A program made the translations under genes and the position numbers. From Treponema sp. (GTDB lineage: Bacteria; Spirochaetota; Spirochaetia; Treponematales; Breznakiellaceae), in contig JAISPY010000258.1 of assembly GCA_031274565.1 (NCBI GenBank), positions 1 through 6,259 of the forward strand: 6,259 nt of DNA, written 5' to 3'. Shown here piece after piece: positions 1 through 6,011 of this stretch. The notes under the pieces were generated by a model, which searched no databases, was not told the DNA's origin, and worked only from the letters and a program-made list of their open reading frames with translations. Position 1 is the first letter of the stretch; each line of letters begins with the position of its first letter.

Positions 1-500
1 TCCCGTAGCGTATCGGGACTGTTCCGATCCATGTTGACTTTGCCGACCATACACACGAGACCTGAGTCCTCGAGGAGATCCATCAAGCGGAGGGTAGCCG
101 GTACATGCACCGTCCCAAAGAGGCATATCCGGGTATTGGGTCCCTGCTGGAGGTCCTCCACCAATGCCGTATAGGCCTGGAGGGCGTAGTCGGTATCCTT
201 ATATTTCGCTTCCTCGGGAAAGGCATGGGTTTCAAGCCACTCCAGAAGCTCCAGGTCCATTCCCAGGCTTCTGAACGCGAATTGAGGGGCATGCATGTGG
301 AGGTCCACCAGACCCGGTATGATGAGCTTTCCCGTATAATCAATACAGGGAAAGCGCTGGTAGGGCGGGGGGAGCCGGGAAAAGACCCCTGCGGACTTCC
401 CATCCATACAAACGAGGAAGCTCTTTTCCGCAGTAGCCAGGGAATGTTTGGTTTTACTGTAACAGATATCACCTTTTAGAACAAAATTGGGATACTCCAC
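1..500 (-). CDS. guaD: Guanine deaminase, N-terminal part (cut by window edge)
   Basis: The enzyme hydrolyses guanine to xanthine and ammonia in the cytoplasm (purine salvage or catabolism). The reading frame is open for 166 codons from a GTG at 500 and runs off the left edge. The GTG is chosen because GGAGGA lies 6 bases upstream and no other in-frame start fits; an ATG slightly further upstream is in another frame that soon stops. After a short beta-rich N-terminus, residues 60-73 read IIPGLVDLHMHAPQ, where H68 and H70 are the HxH zinc ligands of the amidohydrolase superfamily and HAPQ is typical of guanine deaminases. Further family-like stretches are GMDLELLEWLE (80-90), FPEEAKYKD (94-102) and GKVNMDRNSPD (153-163). 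The C-terminal zinc ligands lie outside the window. It is transcribed divergently from the tatD gene. The family call is strong; substrate rests on these motifs. Confidence 0.93.
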   Translation of the reverse strand, partial: MEYPNFVLKGDICYSKTKHSLATAEKSFLVCMDGKSAGVFSRLPPPYQRFPCIDYTGKLIIPGLVDLHMHAPQFAFRSLGMDLELLEWLETHAFPEEAKYKDTDYALQAYTALVEDLQQGPNTRICLFGTVHVPATLRLMDLLEDSGLVCMVGKVNMDRNSPDTLR

Positions 501-537
501 CGGGTTTCCTCCTCGATCATGCGGATTTATGTATAGG

Positions 538-567
538 ATGGTACTTACTATACATACCGTCTGTCAA
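538..567 (-). promoter_or_regulatory. Sigma70-type promoter for the guanine deaminase gene
   Basis: Read on the minus strand, a perfect -35 box TTGACA (567-562) is followed after 18 bases by TACCAT (543-538), four of six matches to the -10 consensus. It would start transcription near base 530, leaving a leader of about 30 bases before the GTG at 500. Inferred from sequence only. Confidence 0.55.
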
Positions 568-622
568 GGTTGCGCATTACCGTATTCAAAATCTAACCCA
601 AAATAAGGAGTGGAGGCGCCAA

Positions 623-835
623 ATGGGGTTGGCCATGAAGAAAAAACACAAATCAAAAGGCAAAAATTACCGTGCCTGCTCGCAAGGGATAGGCCTTGTT
701 CCCATCGTTACGGGGGATTTTTGCTATTGTTGCAATAGTCGATTAAAGGGGCTGAGGGTTGGCTGCTCCAATCCGCTTTTATTGGTTTTTTCCTCCCCTG
801 GCTTGAGTACTTTTCAATACGCTGGCCCTGGGTAA
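623..835 (+). CDS. Doubtful small Cys-containing ORF, 70 codons
   Basis: I do not recognise this protein. The ATG at 623 has a good ribosome-binding sequence (GGAGG at 612-616, 6 bases upstream), and a second ATG at 635 would start MKKKHKSKGK. The product would be strongly basic at the N-terminus, with a CYCC cluster near residues 34-37 and further cysteines at about 19 and 48, and no convincing signal peptide or membrane segment. Codon use is mixed and I see no clear promoter ahead of it. It lies between two divergent genes and ends just before the tatD promoter. It may be a real small protein, a decayed gene or chance. This is the only coding candidate in the 430-base gap 501-930; the rest of that gap holds the two promoters and small hairpins. 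Confidence 0.22.
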   Translation: MGLAMKKKHKSKGKNYRACSQGIGLVPIVTGDFCYCCNSRLKGLRVGCSNPLLLVFSSPGLSTFQYAGPG

Positions 836-850
836 TCGTCGTAAATTGGG

Positions 851-879
851 TTGACGTGGGCAAAGAGCGGTGTTATACT
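851..879 (+). promoter_or_regulatory. Sigma70-type promoter for tatD
   Basis: TTGACG (851-856) and TATACT (874-879) are separated by an ideal 17 bases, each matching the consensus at five of six positions. The predicted start near 886 gives a leader of about 45 bases to the ATG at 931. It is the best-looking promoter in the window. Confidence 0.8.
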
Positions 880-889
880 TAATCGTAGT

Positions 890-905
890 TAGTTTGGAAA
901 AACTA
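890..905 (+). other. Small GGAA-tetraloop hairpin in the tatD leader
   Basis: TAGTTT (890-895) pairs with AAACTA (900-905) around a GGAA loop of the GNRA class. It would lie at or close to the 5' end of the mRNA from the promoter at 851-879. A 5'-terminal stem can protect an mRNA from decay; that role here is only inference. The following ribosome-binding sequence is weak (TTGGA, about 8 bases before the ATG). Confidence 0.35.
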
Positions 906-930
906 CAATCATTTCTTTTGGATTTTAGCC

Positions 931-1707
931 ATGCAATATTTTGATACTCATGCCCATATAGGGCTCATTTACGACGACCCTATTGAACAACTCATGGTTA
1001 TTCAGGAAGCTCGTCAGGCTTCCGTGGGGCGGCTGGTTTCGATTTGTAATAGTCTGCACGACTTTGTGCGGGTCTATGGCAACCTTAAATCCGCAATACA
1101 TGTGTATCATGCCGTGGGGGTTTCTCCCTCGGAAGTGCAGAATCCAGGGAAGAGTTGGATACAGACCATCGAACAGAGTCTGCGTCTTCCCCGGGTCGTG
1201 GCTGTCGGTGAAATAGGCCTCGATTATTACCGTAAATTCGGGGATAAGAAATCCCAGATTGAGCTTTTTATTACCCAGCTTGATTTGGCTACGAAGCTCA
1301 ATAAGCCGGTGATCATCCATAACCGGGACGCGGGGCATGATGTGTTAGATATACTCCGGGATCGGCTACCTCCCAAGGGGGGGGTCCTGCATTGCTATTC
1401 GGAAGATGCGGAATATGCCAAGAAAGCCCTGAAGCTGAATCTCTATTTTTCCTTTGCGGGGAATTTAACCTACCGGAACGCCCGAAACCTCCATGAAACC
1501 ATCGGGGTACTTCCCCTGGACCGGATCCTCATCGAGTCCGAGAGTCCCTTCATGGTGCCAGCGGATTATCGGGGCAAGCGGAACATGCCCAAGTACCTCC
1601 CCCTGACCGCCCGGTTCCTGGCGGATATGTTGGACCTGGGGGATGAGGAACTGGCCGCGGCGCTCTGGGAGAATGCCAATCGGTTTTTCGACCTGCCTAA
1701 TGCCTAG
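931..1707 (+). CDS. tatD: TatD-family metal-dependent hydrolase (probable DNase), 258 aa
   Basis: Members are TIM-barrel metal-dependent hydrolases; characterised ones remove nucleotides from DNA 3' ends in the cytoplasm. Length (258) is normal. Expected metal-site residues appear in order: DTHAH (5-9, ligands H7 and H9), GEIGLDYY (93-100, E94), IIHNRD (H130) and GVLHCYS (H154). The RGKRN signature follows at 214-218. Two family positions differ. The usual GIHPH reads GVSPS (63-67), and the usual ETDxP reads ESESP (202-206), so the conserved Asp is Glu204. The family call is secure, but exact substrate is unknown, and the gene symbol is given at family level; it could equally be named ycfH-like. 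The ATG at 931 is the first start and places DTHAH at the usual extreme N-terminus. It has its own promoter (851-879) and terminator (1738-1764), so it is probably monocistronic. Confidence 0.92.
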   Translation: MQYFDTHAHIGLIYDDPIEQLMVIQEARQASVGRLVSICNSLHDFVRVYGNLKSAIHVYHAVGVSPSEVQNPGKSWIQTIEQSLRLPRVVAVGEIGLDYYRKFGDKKSQIELFITQLDLATKLNKPVIIHNRDAGHDVLDILRDRLPPKGGVLHCYSEDAEYAKKALKLNLYFSFAGNLTYRNARNLHETIGVLPLDRILIESESPFMVPADYRGKRNMPKYLPLTARFLADMLDLGDEELAAALWENANRFFDLPNA

Positions 1708-1737
1708 GAGTTTGTTGCGCTTCGCGCATAAAACCTC

Positions 1738-1764
1738 AAAAAACCGCCGATCAGGCGGTTTTTT
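1738..1764 (+). terminator. Intrinsic terminator after tatD
   Basis: An 11-bp perfect stem runs AAAAAACCGCC (1738-1748), loop GATCA, GGCGGTTTTTT (1754-1764), ending in a run of six T. It starts 30 bases after the tatD stop codon. Because the stem is flanked by A and T runs it could work in both directions, but no minus-strand gene ends here. A smaller TGCGC-TTC-GCGCA stem precedes it at 1716-1728. Confidence 0.9.
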
Positions 1765-1796
1765 ACCTTCAAACTGCGTAAGGAGCCATTTCTCGT

Positions 1797-1839
1797 GGTT
1801 TTTATGGCATTTTTCAAGGAAAAAGAGACCATAAAAACC
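1797..1839 (+). other. Long two-part hairpin in the dus upstream region
   Basis: GGTTTTTATGG (1797-1807) pairs perfectly with CCATAAAAACC (1829-1839). Inside, after a small asymmetric internal loop (CA against GAGA), TTTTTC (1810-1815) pairs with GAAAAA (1819-1824) around an AAG triloop. That gives 17 base pairs in 43 bases. It is not followed by a T run, so it is not an ordinary terminator. It lies between the tatD terminator and the dus start, 49 bases before the ATG. It could be a leader structure, a processing site or a dyad binding site; no known riboswitch is recognised. A 10-bp palindrome CTGCTAGCAG (1855-1864) follows. Confidence 0.6.
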
Positions 1840-1888
1840 TACAAGTGCCACAGGCTGCTAGCAGTCCGGGGGACGGCCATAGGAGGGT

Positions 1889-2902
1889 ATGAACATACAG
1901 AAAAACAGTGAAGCCCCCCAAACGCCCCGGTACCACCCGGTGGTCATTGGTTCCCTCACCCTTCCGGGTAATCTCTTTCTCGCGCCGGTGGCAGGGTATT
2001 CTGAGCGAGCCTTCCGGTCCATCTGTGTGGAGCAGGGCGCGGACTTTACCTGTACGGAGCTTATTTCCGCGGAGGCCCTCCTCAGAAATAAGGTACGGGC
2101 GGAGCCGCTGCTACGCCGAGCCGACGCCGAGGAGCGCTATGGGATCCAGCTCTTCGGCGCGGATCCCCAGGCGATGTATAAGGCTGCCGTCTTATTGGCC
2201 CCGTACCATCCTGAAGCGGTGGATATCAACTGCGGCTGTCCGGTACCCAAGGTGGTTAAAACCGGGGCAGGTTCGGCCCTGATGCGGAATCCCCCCTTGC
2301 TGGGCCGTATCGTAGCAGCGGTGGTCCGCGCTTCCCGGGACCATTTGCAGGCGGTTCCTGTTACGGTAAAAATGCGTTCCGGCTGGGACGAAAGTTCCAT
2401 CAATTACCTTTCCTGCGCCCGGATTGCCGTAGAAGCCGGCGCAGCCCTGGTGAGTCTCCATGCCCGAACCAGGGCGCAAGGGTATGCAGGGAAAAGCGAC
2501 TGGTCGCACATCCAGGATCTGGTTTCCCGGCTTCCGGTTCCAGTGGCAGGGTCCGGGGACCTCTTTTCCCCGGAAGATGCGGAAGCCATGCTCCGGGATA
2601 CGGGCTGTGCAGGGGTACTCTTTGCCCGGGGGGCCTTGGGGAATCCCTTCATCTTTGCCGCTACTCGCTCCCTCTTGCTGACCGGTTCGTATACCCACCC
2701 CAAGGCCGGGGAATCGCTCAAGACCGGATTACGGCACTTACGGTTGCTGGCTGAGGATCTCGGAGAAAAAACCGCATGCTTGGAGATGCGGAAGCATTTT
2801 TGTGCGTATACCAAAGGTATGCCAGGGGGCGCGCTTTTGCGGAACCAACTGGTACATGCGGAAACCATCGCGGAATACCAAGCGTTATGCAGCGGAATCT
2901 AA
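1889..2902 (+). CDS. dusB: tRNA-dihydrouridine synthase (DusB-like), 337 aa
   Basis: This flavoenzyme reduces specific uridines in tRNA D-loops to dihydrouridine, using FMN and NADPH. Visible features of the family are LAPVAGYSERAFR (31-43, FMN-binding barrel start), TEL (56-58), QLFG (87-90), DINCGCPVPKV (112-122, with C117 as the likely catalytic acid), KTGAGSALM (124-132), KMRSGWD (161-167), HARTRAQGYAGKSDW (191-205) and ARGALGNPF (246-254). The usual GNGD phosphate-binding turn reads GSGD (221-224). The C-terminal helical part contains RKH and YTKG. Length is typical of DusB. The AGGAGGG ribosome-binding sequence sits unusually close to the ATG (one to two bases), but a stop codon at 1880-1882 in the same frame rules out an upstream start. 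No clear promoter is visible between the tatD terminator and this gene. Which uridine it modifies cannot be read here; the B subtype is a best guess. Confidence 0.92.
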   Translation: MNIQKNSEAPQTPRYHPVVIGSLTLPGNLFLAPVAGYSERAFRSICVEQGADFTCTELISAEALLRNKVRAEPLLRRADAEERYGIQLFGADPQAMYKAAVLLAPYHPEAVDINCGCPVPKVVKTGAGSALMRNPPLLGRIVAAVVRASRDHLQAVPVTVKMRSGWDESSINYLSCARIAVEAGAALVSLHARTRAQGYAGKSDWSHIQDLVSRLPVPVAGSGDLFSPEDAEAMLRDTGCAGVLFARGALGNPFIFAATRSLLLTGSYTHPKAGESLKTGLRHLRLLAEDLGEKTACLEMRKHFCAYTKGMPGGALLRNQLVHAETIAEYQALCSGI

Positions 2903-3004
2903 GGGCCGTCGCAGTGGGTTTCGGCGCGGCCTCCGGAGGCATACGATTCATGGGTACCGATGCAGCGTATAGAAAAAATGGGAAAAAGGGGGGAAAGGAA
3001 AGGA

Positions 3005-3028
3005 ATGATCGGGGTGTATCCCGACCAT
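3005..3028 (-). terminator. Probable terminator of the minus-strand gene cluster
   Basis: On the minus strand ATGGTCGGG (3028-3020), a six-base loop and CCCGATCAT (3013-3005) form a 9-bp stem with one G-U pair. The wobble is an A-C mismatch on the plus strand, so the structure favours minus-strand RNA. It begins one base after the regulator's stop codon. The following RNA is pyrimidine-rich but lacks a clean U run, so strength is uncertain. A 12-bp palindrome GCCTCCGGAGGC (2929-2940) lies further on, between the converging genes. Confidence 0.55.
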
Positions 3029-3029
3029 T

Positions 3030-4013
3030 TCAGGAGCGGGAAGGGGATGCTCCCCCATAAAACGTTTCATACCGGCCGGTCTGAGACAGATCATAGCCTC
3101 CCAGCATCTCCATATCCTGCTTGAACTCCCCTGCTAAGACATAGGTGAGCATGGTCCTTACCGCCGGGGTATTTTGGTCTGCCAGGCGGAATAGCAGATC
3201 ATACCATTCCAGTTGCAGGGGAACGAAATCCACCCCAGGAATATGCTCCCTCCCCCGCTCGCAACCGCAGCCCAGATCCGCCTCACCCTTGGCCACAGCG
3301 TTGGCGCAAGCCAGATGGGAGGTGTATTCCTTGGTATAGCCCTGAATAGCATCGGTATCGATCCGCAGCTCGGCCAGCTTCTGATCCAGGAGGATCCGGG
3401 TGCCGCAGCCCCGTTCCCGGTTGATCATGCGTATTTCCTGCCGCGCCAGATCCTTCCATTCATTGATATGCAGGGGGTTTCCCTCTTTAACATAAAAGCC
3501 CTGCATACGGCCCGCAAGACGCAGCGCCCCCACCGGAAGCCCCGGAAGCAACCGGGGAATAAAGGGATAGTTATAGGTATCGGTTTCTCCATCCCACAGA
3601 TGAGAGGCGGCCATGGTTACTCTCCCGGTATAGAGGATACATAAGCCGTTATAGCTGCCCATAAAAGAACGGAGGACCAGGTTATTCCCGGTTCTGGAAA
3701 TCCTGCTTACCAAAAGGTCAAGGCACCTATCCTGACCGCAAATAATGATGGGGGACTGGGGGGAGCCGGAAAAATCCAGACGCGGTGTATCTTCAAATCG
3801 CCCGCTCATTTCCCCTTCAGGCGGCGCATGTAGGGCCGGGGAACCGGTCTTCCGGGCCTGCAAATAACGGTCGATGTCCTTTTGGGCAATGCGGACCTGT
3901 TTACCCACTTTGGAGGAAGGGAGTTCACCCCGTTTAATCAGTTCATACACGGTATATTTTTTAATGCGCAGTTGTTTTGCCACATCTTCCGCGGTGAGCA
4001 GGATCGATTCCAT
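3030..4013 (-). CDS. Transcriptional regulator: excisionase-type HTH fused to a periplasmic-binding-like domain, 327 aa
   Basis: Residues 5-52 form an HTH_17/excisionase-family DNA-binding domain (LLTAEDVAKQLRIKKYTVY, then KVGKQVRIAQKDIDRYL). After a Gly/Pro-rich linker (55-87), residues 88-310 match the PBP-like domain of molybdate-binding and molybdopterin-related proteins: HLWDGETDTYNYPF (138-151), NRERGCGTRILLD (198-210), YTSHLACANAVAKGEADLG (230-248) and DFVPLQLEWYDLL (262-274). No signal peptide is present, so the ligand-binding part is cytoplasmic. Such fusions are usually read as one-component regulators sensing a small oxyanion such as molybdate or tungstate; this is family knowledge, not shown here. 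Seven cysteines are seen, including C203 in the RxxGxGT loop and a CGC at 249-251 where relatives usually have small or hydrophobic residues. The ATG at 4013 has AAGGA about 8 bases upstream. It may be co-transcribed with the SPOR gene (72-base gap) or use its own promoter. Confidence 0.85.
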   Translation of the reverse strand: MESILLTAEDVAKQLRIKKYTVYELIKRGELPSSKVGKQVRIAQKDIDRYLQARKTGSPALHAPPEGEMSGRFEDTPRLDFSGSPQSPIIICGQDRCLDLLVSRISRTGNNLVLRSFMGSYNGLCILYTGRVTMAASHLWDGETDTYNYPFIPRLLPGLPVGALRLAGRMQGFYVKEGNPLHINEWKDLARQEIRMINRERGCGTRILLDQKLAELRIDTDAIQGYTKEYTSHLACANAVAKGEADLGCGCERGREHIPGVDFVPLQLEWYDLLFRLADQNTPAVRTMLTYVLAGEFKQDMEMLGGYDLSQTGRYETFYGGASPSRS

Positions 4014-4029
4014 AAGAGGCTTCCTTATT

Positions 4030-4057
4030 AGTAAAGCATATATCGCGCCCCGTTCAA
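4030..4057 (-). promoter_or_regulatory. Possible promoter of the HTH/PBP-like regulator
   Basis: On the minus strand TTGAAC (4057-4052) and TTTACT (4035-4030) are 16 bases apart, with four or five of six matches each. It lies in the 72-base gap after the SPOR gene and would give a very short leader. The evidence is moderate; readthrough from the SPOR gene is the alternative, and I see no terminator in the gap. Confidence 0.35.
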
Positions 4058-4085
4058 ACCAGCCGCTTCGTTCCTTGAGGGCGCC

Positions 4086-4943
4086 TTATCGCGGTGCAGC
4101 ACTTTGCAAAATGAGACTCTCTTCAAACCCGGCGAGCTTTTTCATGACGGAAAGCCAATAGTCAGCCTCTTTTTGAGAGGTATAAGGCCCAACCCGGACC
4201 CGGTGAAAATTCTTCCCCTGCACATCCTTGGTTTCTATGATGGCGGTGATACCTTTGGCTGCGAGGGTCTCTTGGGCACTTTTAGCCCGGTTGAGTTCGG
4301 AAAAGGATCCTGCCTGGACCCAATAGTCAACTCGTTGCGGCTGGGGGACCGGGGCCGGAGTTTTGGATACCGGGGGCTGCCGTACCGGCTGGGAGGCTGG
4401 GGGGGCAGTTTTTTTAGGTGCACTGGTGGGGGCCGGGGCGCTTACCCCTGGGGTATCCCGTGGAAGGGCCCGTCCGGTCGGGGCTGAACTGGGAACCGCG
4501 ACAGCAGGAGGCGGCACCGGGACTTCAATAACCAGACCTGAACTGTTGGTACTGCTGGTTTGTTCCACCACCCTTTTGGGCTTGACCGGTTCACCGTAAA
4601 TATAAATATTGTTTTCCTGGGTCATTGTCGAAGCTGCCGGGGGATTCTGCAAACTCTGGATACCCTCAGGATTTCTGAGCATATCCACTGCATTCACGCT
4701 TGCAGGCTCTGTCCGGGAGGCTGGTTCAGGCTGTACAGGCGCCGCCCCCTCAGAGGGTTCCGCAGGGCTGACGGGCGGACTGGGGCTTATCGCGTTGTTA
4801 CTGGGGGTAAACACTGGACCCCCCTGGGAAGCTACCAGAGCCGCATTTCTTTTCGGCAAGAAGAGTACTATCGAAAGTCCGATCACAATCATAAGAAAAA
4901 TACCTACCGATACTGCCACCAGCAGTAATTTCTTCTTGTCCAT
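4086..4943 (-). CDS. Membrane-anchored SPOR-domain protein, 285 aa
   Basis: The protein has three parts. A short basic start (MDKKK) and a hydrophobic segment at 6-29 make a single signal-anchor helix with the rest in the periplasm. Residues 31-204 are a low-complexity linker rich in Pro, Ala, Ser and Val, with a less repetitive island at 110-128 (ENNIYIYGEPVKPKRVVEQ). Residues 205-279 are a SPOR domain: DYWVQAGSF opens it, and HRVRVGPY (247-254) and the repeat-like EADYWLSVM follow. SPOR domains bind glycan strands stripped of stem peptides, often at the division septum, so a role in cell-wall or division work is likely but unproven. This is the common anchor-linker-SPOR layout. The ATG at 4943 follows GAGGA by 7 bases. 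It lies 125 bases downstream of coaE on the same strand and is probably co-transcribed; that gap shows no clear promoter or terminator. Confidence 0.88.
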   Translation of the reverse strand: MDKKKLLLVAVSVGIFLMIVIGLSIVLFLPKRNAALVASQGGPVFTPSNNAISPSPPVSPAEPSEGAAPVQPEPASRTEPASVNAVDMLRNPEGIQSLQNPPAASTMTQENNIYIYGEPVKPKRVVEQTSSTNSSGLVIEVPVPPPAVAVPSSAPTGRALPRDTPGVSAPAPTSAPKKTAPPASQPVRQPPVSKTPAPVPQPQRVDYWVQAGSFSELNRAKSAQETLAAKGITAIIETKDVQGKNFHRVRVGPYTSQKEADYWLSVMKKLAGFEESLILQSAAPR

Positions 4944-5068
4944 ATATCATTCCTCACCTAATTGTGCCTTCCCGTACGCGGATTTCCCGGTGCGGAGCGC
5001 CGGTTATACTGCTTGCATAGGTATACCCCATGATCTGTCCCTGGTAGTGGATATACTTTTTTACGTTC

Positions 5069-5749
5069 CTACACCGGATATTTTTTATCTGCACGAATTG
5101 TATGCTCCCCAGTCCCCGGTTTTGCCGTATCTTCCTGCGTAAACACCTTTTCAAGCGCCGCATCAAGCTGCCGTTCTACATACCCGCTGAAAAAGCGCGA
5201 CCATACGGTACCGTATCCCCTATTATATATGCTATATATATCGGCATGTTCCGCCAAATATTGAGCCATGAATTCACGTTGACTCTTGAAACGCCTGATA
5301 AGCTGAGTCCAGGGCAGCTTATCCCGTTTCCGGGCCCGTAACAGCCGGGTAAGGAGCGGCGCTTTCACCAGGATGATGCCGCTCAGCCGGTTCCAGACCG
5401 AGGATCGATGGAGCAGGGCCGCGTTGATCACGCAGGAACGGCCCCCCTGTTGGGCTATCCAGGCTTCGGTGAGGCGGTTTGCCGCAGGATGGACCAGCGC
5501 TTCAAGCCATGCCAAGGCTTCGGGGGAACCGAAGACCTGGGCCCCCAGGCGTTTCCGGTCTACGCTGCCGTCATTATCCAGAATCCCCGTTCCAAACCGT
5601 GCAATAATGGCTGCTTTTTCCAACTCGATTCCCTGATGCCCCAGGGTATCCACATCCAACACCGGAAACCCACGGGCTTCCAGGAGCTTGGCCACGTGGT
5701 TCTTCCCCGCGCAATAGGTCCCCGTAAGGCCGAGAATAGCACCTTTCAT
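5069..5749 (-). CDS. coaE: Dephospho-CoA kinase, 226 aa
   Basis: It catalyses the last step of coenzyme A synthesis, ATP-dependent phosphorylation of the 3'-hydroxyl of dephospho-CoA, in the cytoplasm. The P-loop is GLTGTYCAGKNHV (7-19), followed by VLDVD (30-34, D32 and D34 in the family's DxD position), ILDNDGSVDRKRLGAQVF (56-73), LVHPAAN (85-91) and the lid region around RLLRARKRD (135-143) to RRFKSQRE (152-159). Two differences stand out. The Walker A Ser/Thr is Asn17, and the usual PLLFE stretch reads ALLHR (111-115). I recall similar YCAGKN loops in treponemes, but could not check. The C-terminus carries about 20 extra polar residues beyond the normal length. The ATG at 5749 is preceded by AAGGA, 8 bases upstream, in a purine-rich leader. 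It leads the minus-strand cluster with the SPOR protein and the regulator. Confidence 0.9.
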   Translation of the reverse strand: MKGAILGLTGTYCAGKNHVAKLLEARGFPVLDVDTLGHQGIELEKAAIIARFGTGILDNDGSVDRKRLGAQVFGSPEALAWLEALVHPAANRLTEAWIAQQGGRSCVINAALLHRSSVWNRLSGIILVKAPLLTRLLRARKRDKLPWTQLIRRFKSQREFMAQYLAEHADIYSIYNRGYGTVWSRFFSGYVERQLDAALEKVFTQEDTAKPGTGEHTIRADKKYPV

Positions 5750-5790
5750 ACTTTTTTTCCTTTTTTCTCCCGCTTCTCCTTCTTTTCTTT

Positions 5791-5822
5791 AAAGTATACC
5801 AGGTTTACCCCAAAGTGTACCA
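5791..5822. repeat. Two 11-bp direct repeats covering the coaE promoter
   Basis: AAAGTATACCA (5791-5801) and AAAGTGTACCA (5812-5822) differ at one base and are exactly 21 bases apart, two turns of B-DNA. The first covers the -10 box and the second the -35 region, so a dimeric repressor could bind both on one face. The regulatory reading is inference. Confidence 0.6.
5793..5821 (-). promoter_or_regulatory. Extended -10 promoter of coaE
   Basis: On the minus strand TGGTATACT (5801-5793) matches the extended -10 form TGnTATAAT with one mismatch. A weak -35 (GGTACA, 5821-5816) sits at 17 bases. The expected start near 5786 gives a purine-rich leader of about 36 bases to the coaE ATG. Confidence 0.65.
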
Positions 5823-5854
5823 TATATTCAGGGCCAGCGCCTATAAACAAAAGA

Positions 5855-5986
5855 GTCCGCGAATGACGCGAATTAACGCGAATGAGGGAATGACCACCGT
5901 GCTTAATGTGCAAAAATGAGCGGGTCCTTAACGGATTGTAGCGCGTGATTCCTTCTTAATCCGTGTAATTCGCGTAATTCGTGGAC
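5855..5986. repeat. Inverted pair of CGCGAAT-rich repeats (intergenic repeat element)
   Basis: The left arm (5855-5883) opens GTCCGCGAATGACGCGAA; the reverse complement of the right arm (5986-5958) opens GTCCACGAATTACGCGAA. They agree at 19 of the first 21 bases and 22 of 29 overall, and weaker similarity continues inward (GGGAAT against AGGAAT). The left arm holds CGCGAAT three times (5858, 5867, 5877), about one helical turn apart. The 74-base centre has no ORF. It could be a small non-coding mobile element or a foldable repeat of the kind scattered between genes. It begins about 30 bases upstream of the coaE promoter region. Confidence 0.75.
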
Positions 5987-6011
5987 AAAAATTGTTATGT
6001 GCGTTCGCTCT

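Noticed and set aside
83..472. 129-codon minus-strand ORF at the left edge
   Set aside because: It is a shifted frame of the guanine deaminase gene, whose own frame shows the HxH and other family motifs.
1465..1851. 128-codon minus-strand ORF across the end of tatD and the intergenic region
   Set aside because: It is antisense to well-supported tatD coding sequence, runs through the terminator hairpin and shows no family motifs.
2776..3060. 94-codon plus-strand ORF overlapping the end of dus
   Set aside because: More than 100 bases lie out of frame within dus, it has no ribosome-binding site of note, and its composition is that of a shadow frame; it also runs into the converging regulator gene.
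4954..5166. 70-codon minus-strand ORF covering the coaE 3' end and the gap before the SPOR gene
   Set aside because: Its first half is out of frame within coaE, and the remaining 30 or so codons in the gap show no recognisable features; an internal ATG lacks a clear ribosome-binding site.
5855..5986. CRISPR array
   Set aside because: The repeated units are in opposite orientation, the phased CGCGAAT copies are too close together to enclose spacers, and no cas gene is present.
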